DNA from: Sulfurovum sp. UBA7648
Lineage (GTDB): Bacteria; Campylobacterota; Campylobacteria; Campylobacterales; Sulfurovaceae
Length of the DNA stretch: 25,197 nucleotides
Assembly (NCBI GenBank): GCA_002483605.1
Contig: DLIG01000020.1
Coordinates: forward strand, 876-26,072
Reading direction: 5' to 3'
Positions within the stretch are counted from its first letter, which is position 1. The number at the start of each line of letters is the position of its first letter. Positions 23,137 to 25,197 of the stretch are shown one piece after another. Below the pieces are notes generated by a model that ran no database searches, was not told the origin of the DNA, and saw only the letters and a list, made by a program, of their open reading frames with translations. Both the position numbers and the translations under genes were made by a program.

Positions 23137-23781
23137 GTGCTGTTTGGCTCTATTGATTATCTCAATCTCCTGCCGTTTCAAGTTTTTCTGAAACAACACA
23201 TCAATAATAATGCGGTACAATCCAATCTCAAAAGGCATCGTAATGTGCCTAGTCTTATAAATAAAGCTTTTCACCAAGGTAAGGTAAATGCCGCTTTTAT
23301 ATCTTCTGTGACATCAAAAGGATGCCGATGCACAGATGCCGGTATAGTAGGAATCGGAAAAGTATACAGTGTACTTCTTTTAAATAAAAAAGAAAGAGCC
23401 GATAGTGCCTCACAGTCATCTAATGCATTGACCAAGGTATTGGACCTAAAAGGTGAAGTGATGATAGGCGACAGGGCTTTGAAATATTACTTAGACGGCG
23501 GAGAATGTACGGATCTATCTGAAGAGTGGCATAAAAAAACAGGGCTGCCGTTTGTATTTGCCAGACTTTGTTATCACAAACATCAAGCACAGATAATAAA
23601 ATTATCCAAAGAATTTACAAAAACAAAAGTTTTTATTCCTCAATACATACTAAAAAAAGAGGCAAAAAGAAGAGAGATATCTCCGAGTGATGCCAGATGG
23701 TATCTAAACCATATTCATTACAAAATAGACCCGAAAGCCAAACAAGCTCTTAAAAGATTTTTAAGATCTGCTAAAGCGTAG
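23137..23781 (+). CDS. mqnA: Chorismate dehydratase MqnA (futalosine menaquinone pathway)
   Basis: Dehydrates chorismate to 3-enolpyruvyl-benzoate, the first step of the futalosine route to menaquinone used by Campylobacterota. The frame is open from 23101, but I start at the GTG at 23137 (initiator then LFGSIDYLNLLPFQVFLK), with AAGGA 7 nt upstream and the TATAAT just before; this gives 214 aa, typical for the short epsilon form. Shared with Campylobacter MqnA are the opening FGxIDYLNLLPF, KVNAAFISSVTS, KGEVMIGDRALKYYLDGGE and VFIPQYILKKEAKRREISP. It is transcribed toward gltX with an 11-nt tail overlap. Other mqn genes are not in the window. Confidence 0.92.
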   Translation: MLFGSIDYLNLLPFQVFLKQHINNNAVQSNLKRHRNVPSLINKAFHQGKVNAAFISSVTSKGCRCTDAGIVGIGKVYSVLLLNKKERADSASQSSNALTKVLDLKGEVMIGDRALKYYLDGGECTDLSEEWHKKTGLPFVFARLCYHKHQAQIIKLSKEFTKTKVFIPQYILKKEAKRREISPSDARWYLNHIHYKIDPKAKQALKRFLRSAKA

Positions 23782-25156
23782 ATAATAGCTTATCAATTCT
23801 CTTTACGGTTTCATTCACACCCAAAATAGCCATGATCTCATCCAGCCCGGCTCCAGTCATTGATCCAAGAAGAGCTACACGCAAAGGCTGGCCTATTTTG
23901 CCAAAGCCTATCTCCTTAGCATTTACGAGTTTTTCCAATACCGCATGATAATCACATGGCAAATGAAGTGAATCCTGCGAAGCTCTCAATAACACTACAA
24001 AATCATTCAAAATGGTTTTAGTATCTTCTTTAATGGCTTTTTTATAATCTTTTTCATTATAACTCTCTGGGGCATTTAAAATAAGAGTAATTTGCTGGGA
24101 GAGTTCTACTAGAGTTTTACCTCTCTCTTTTGTGGCATCAAGAAGAAGTTCGAGTTTATCGTGCCCTTCTATATGTACTCCAAAATCTTTTAACATAAGA
24201 GCTAGTTTGTCATTCGGAGTGTTTTTAATATAATGGCTATTGAGCCAAAGTAGTTTATCAAGATTATAACTCGATGCGCTTTTGTTTATATTTTGAGGAT
24301 CAAACAGGCTTTTCATCTCTTCAATGCTAAATATCTCTTGATCCCCGTGGCTCCAACCAAGACGAACCAAAAAATTCAATAACGCTTCCGATAAAAATCC
24401 GTTTGTTTTGTACTCCATGACATCTGTAGCGCCATCTCTTTTGGATAGCTTTTTACCCTCTTCATTATTGATCATAGCTAAATGGCTAAATCTTGGCAGT
24501 TTAAATCCAAGAGCATTATAAACAACGATCTGCTTAGGCGTATTATAAAGATGATCATCGCCTCTTATAACATCGGTAACCCCCATAAGCGCGTCATCAA
24601 TTGCTACTACAAAATTATAAGTAGGTGTTCCGTCACTGCGTGCGATGATAAAATCATCCACTTCGCTCGAAGCTATGCAAATATCCCCCTTAACGCCATC
24701 TTTGAAACAGATATCTCCGTCTAGGGGCGCTTTGATACGAACGACCGGCTCTACGCCGCTAGGCGGAGTACCTGTGAAATCACGATATCTGCCGTCATAT
24801 CTTGGACGCTCTTTGCGTGCCATTTGAGCTTCTCTAAGCGAATCTAGTTCTTCTTTTGTCATATAACAATGGTATGCTTTGCCTTCATGCAAAAGTTGGT
24901 CTATATATTGCTTGTAGATATCGAATCTTTTTGATTGATAAACTGCCTCGCCGTCATAATCCATTCCAACCCATTCAAATGCTTTAATGATCGCTTTTGT
25001 GGCTTCTTCAGAATTTCTAGCCATATCCGTATCTTCTATACGAAGTAAAAATTTTCCATTGTTGCGTCTAGCCCAAAGCCATGAAAAAAGAGCAGTACGA
25101 AGCCCTCCTATGTGTAGATAACCTGTAGGGCTTGGAGCAAAACGAGTAACTATCAT
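23771..25156 (-). CDS. gltX: Glutamyl-tRNA synthetase, GltX1 type
   Basis: Charges tRNA-Glu with glutamate. 461 aa. Class I signatures are HIGG at 15-18 (APSPTGYLHIGGLRTALF) and KLSKR at 236-240. Further blocks are FLLRIEDTD, YNFVVAIDDALMGVTDVIRG and LLNFLVRLGWSHGDQEIFS. The zinc-binding cysteines of E. coli GluRS are absent (HCYMTKEELD has a single Cys). The sequence resembles Helicobacter GltX1, the tRNA-Glu enzyme, more than the GltX2 paralogue that misacylates tRNA-Gln; the paralogue is not in this window. The ATG at 25156 has AAAGG upstream. The last 41 nt of the window are its leader. Confidence 0.95.
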   Translation of the reverse strand: MIVTRFAPSPTGYLHIGGLRTALFSWLWARRNNGKFLLRIEDTDMARNSEEATKAIIKAFEWVGMDYDGEAVYQSKRFDIYKQYIDQLLHEGKAYHCYMTKEELDSLREAQMARKERPRYDGRYRDFTGTPPSGVEPVVRIKAPLDGDICFKDGVKGDICIASSEVDDFIIARSDGTPTYNFVVAIDDALMGVTDVIRGDDHLYNTPKQIVVYNALGFKLPRFSHLAMINNEEGKKLSKRDGATDVMEYKTNGFLSEALLNFLVRLGWSHGDQEIFSIEEMKSLFDPQNINKSASSYNLDKLLWLNSHYIKNTPNDKLALMLKDFGVHIEGHDKLELLLDATKERGKTLVELSQQITLILNAPESYNEKDYKKAIKEDTKTILNDFVVLLRASQDSLHLPCDYHAVLEKLVNAKEIGFGKIGQPLRVALLGSMTGAGLDEIMAILGVNETVKRIDKLLSTL

Positions 25157-25197
25157 TATATATACCTTTTTTTATTTTAATCGCTCTTATGAACAAA

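Overview
The window looks like a chromosomal segment of a free-living member of the Campylobacterota (Epsilonproteobacteria), broadly Sulfurimonas/Sulfurovum/Sulfuricurvum-like. This rests on protein signatures recalled from Campylobacter and Helicobacter: RpoB, the first ~290 residues of RpoC, MqnA (futalosine-type menaquinone pathway), GluRS of the GltX1 type lacking the zinc cysteines, MoaE and the S24 repressor. Base composition is AT-rich. rpoB and rpoC are separate overlapping genes, unlike the fused rpoBC of Helicobacter and Wolinella. No species is assigned.

Region 1 (1-11900, all on the minus strand) is a long translation/transcription locus. In transcription order: a near-perfect sigma70 promoter (11870-11898); tRNA-Thr(UGU), tRNA-Tyr(GUA), tRNA-Gly(UCC), tRNA-Thr(GGU); tuf; rpmG; tRNA-Trp(CCA); secE; nusG; rplK; rplA; a structured L10-type leader; rplJ; rplL; an attenuator-like hairpin; rpoB; rpoC. 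The tRNA-tuf order matches thrU-tyrU-glyT-thrT-tufB of E. coli. rpoC runs off the left edge.

The most striking observation is inside rpoC. Its N-terminal ~290 codons read as Campylobacterota, while from about residue 325 to the window edge the protein carries Clostridia/Firmicutes-type diagnostic residues. The frame is kept, and the switch lies in a highly conserved block (about 1295-1460). A chimeric metagenome contig is the likeliest explanation; true inter-phylum recombination in an essential gene would be extraordinary. Everything left of about 1300 should be treated as possibly from another organism.

Region 2 (11968-16464) holds an unrecognised 113-aa TTG-start ORF with paired CNC motifs directly before metE (B12-independent methionine synthase, all zinc ligands present), a palindromic repeat-like element, a YaaA-family peroxide-stress protein, a secreted PEBP-family protein and a SUI1/YciH-type protein.

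Region 3 (16536-20251) holds a CopB-type P1B copper ATPase, a DUF309 protein, a short DksA/TraR-type zinc-finger protein, an exported thioredoxin-fold-like protein and a NifX/NafY-like protein with a His-rich insert: a loosely connected metal/stress neighbourhood.

Region 4 (20248-25197) holds an orphan S24/LexA-like phage-type repressor facing a 60-aa ORF across an operator-like repeat region, a molybdopterin operon moaD-moaE-moeA with start/stop overlaps, mqnA, and gltX1. Tail-to-tail gene ends are extremely tight throughout regions 2-4. No CRISPR array, insertion sequence or rRNA gene was seen, and no gene-free stretch exceeds 300 bases.
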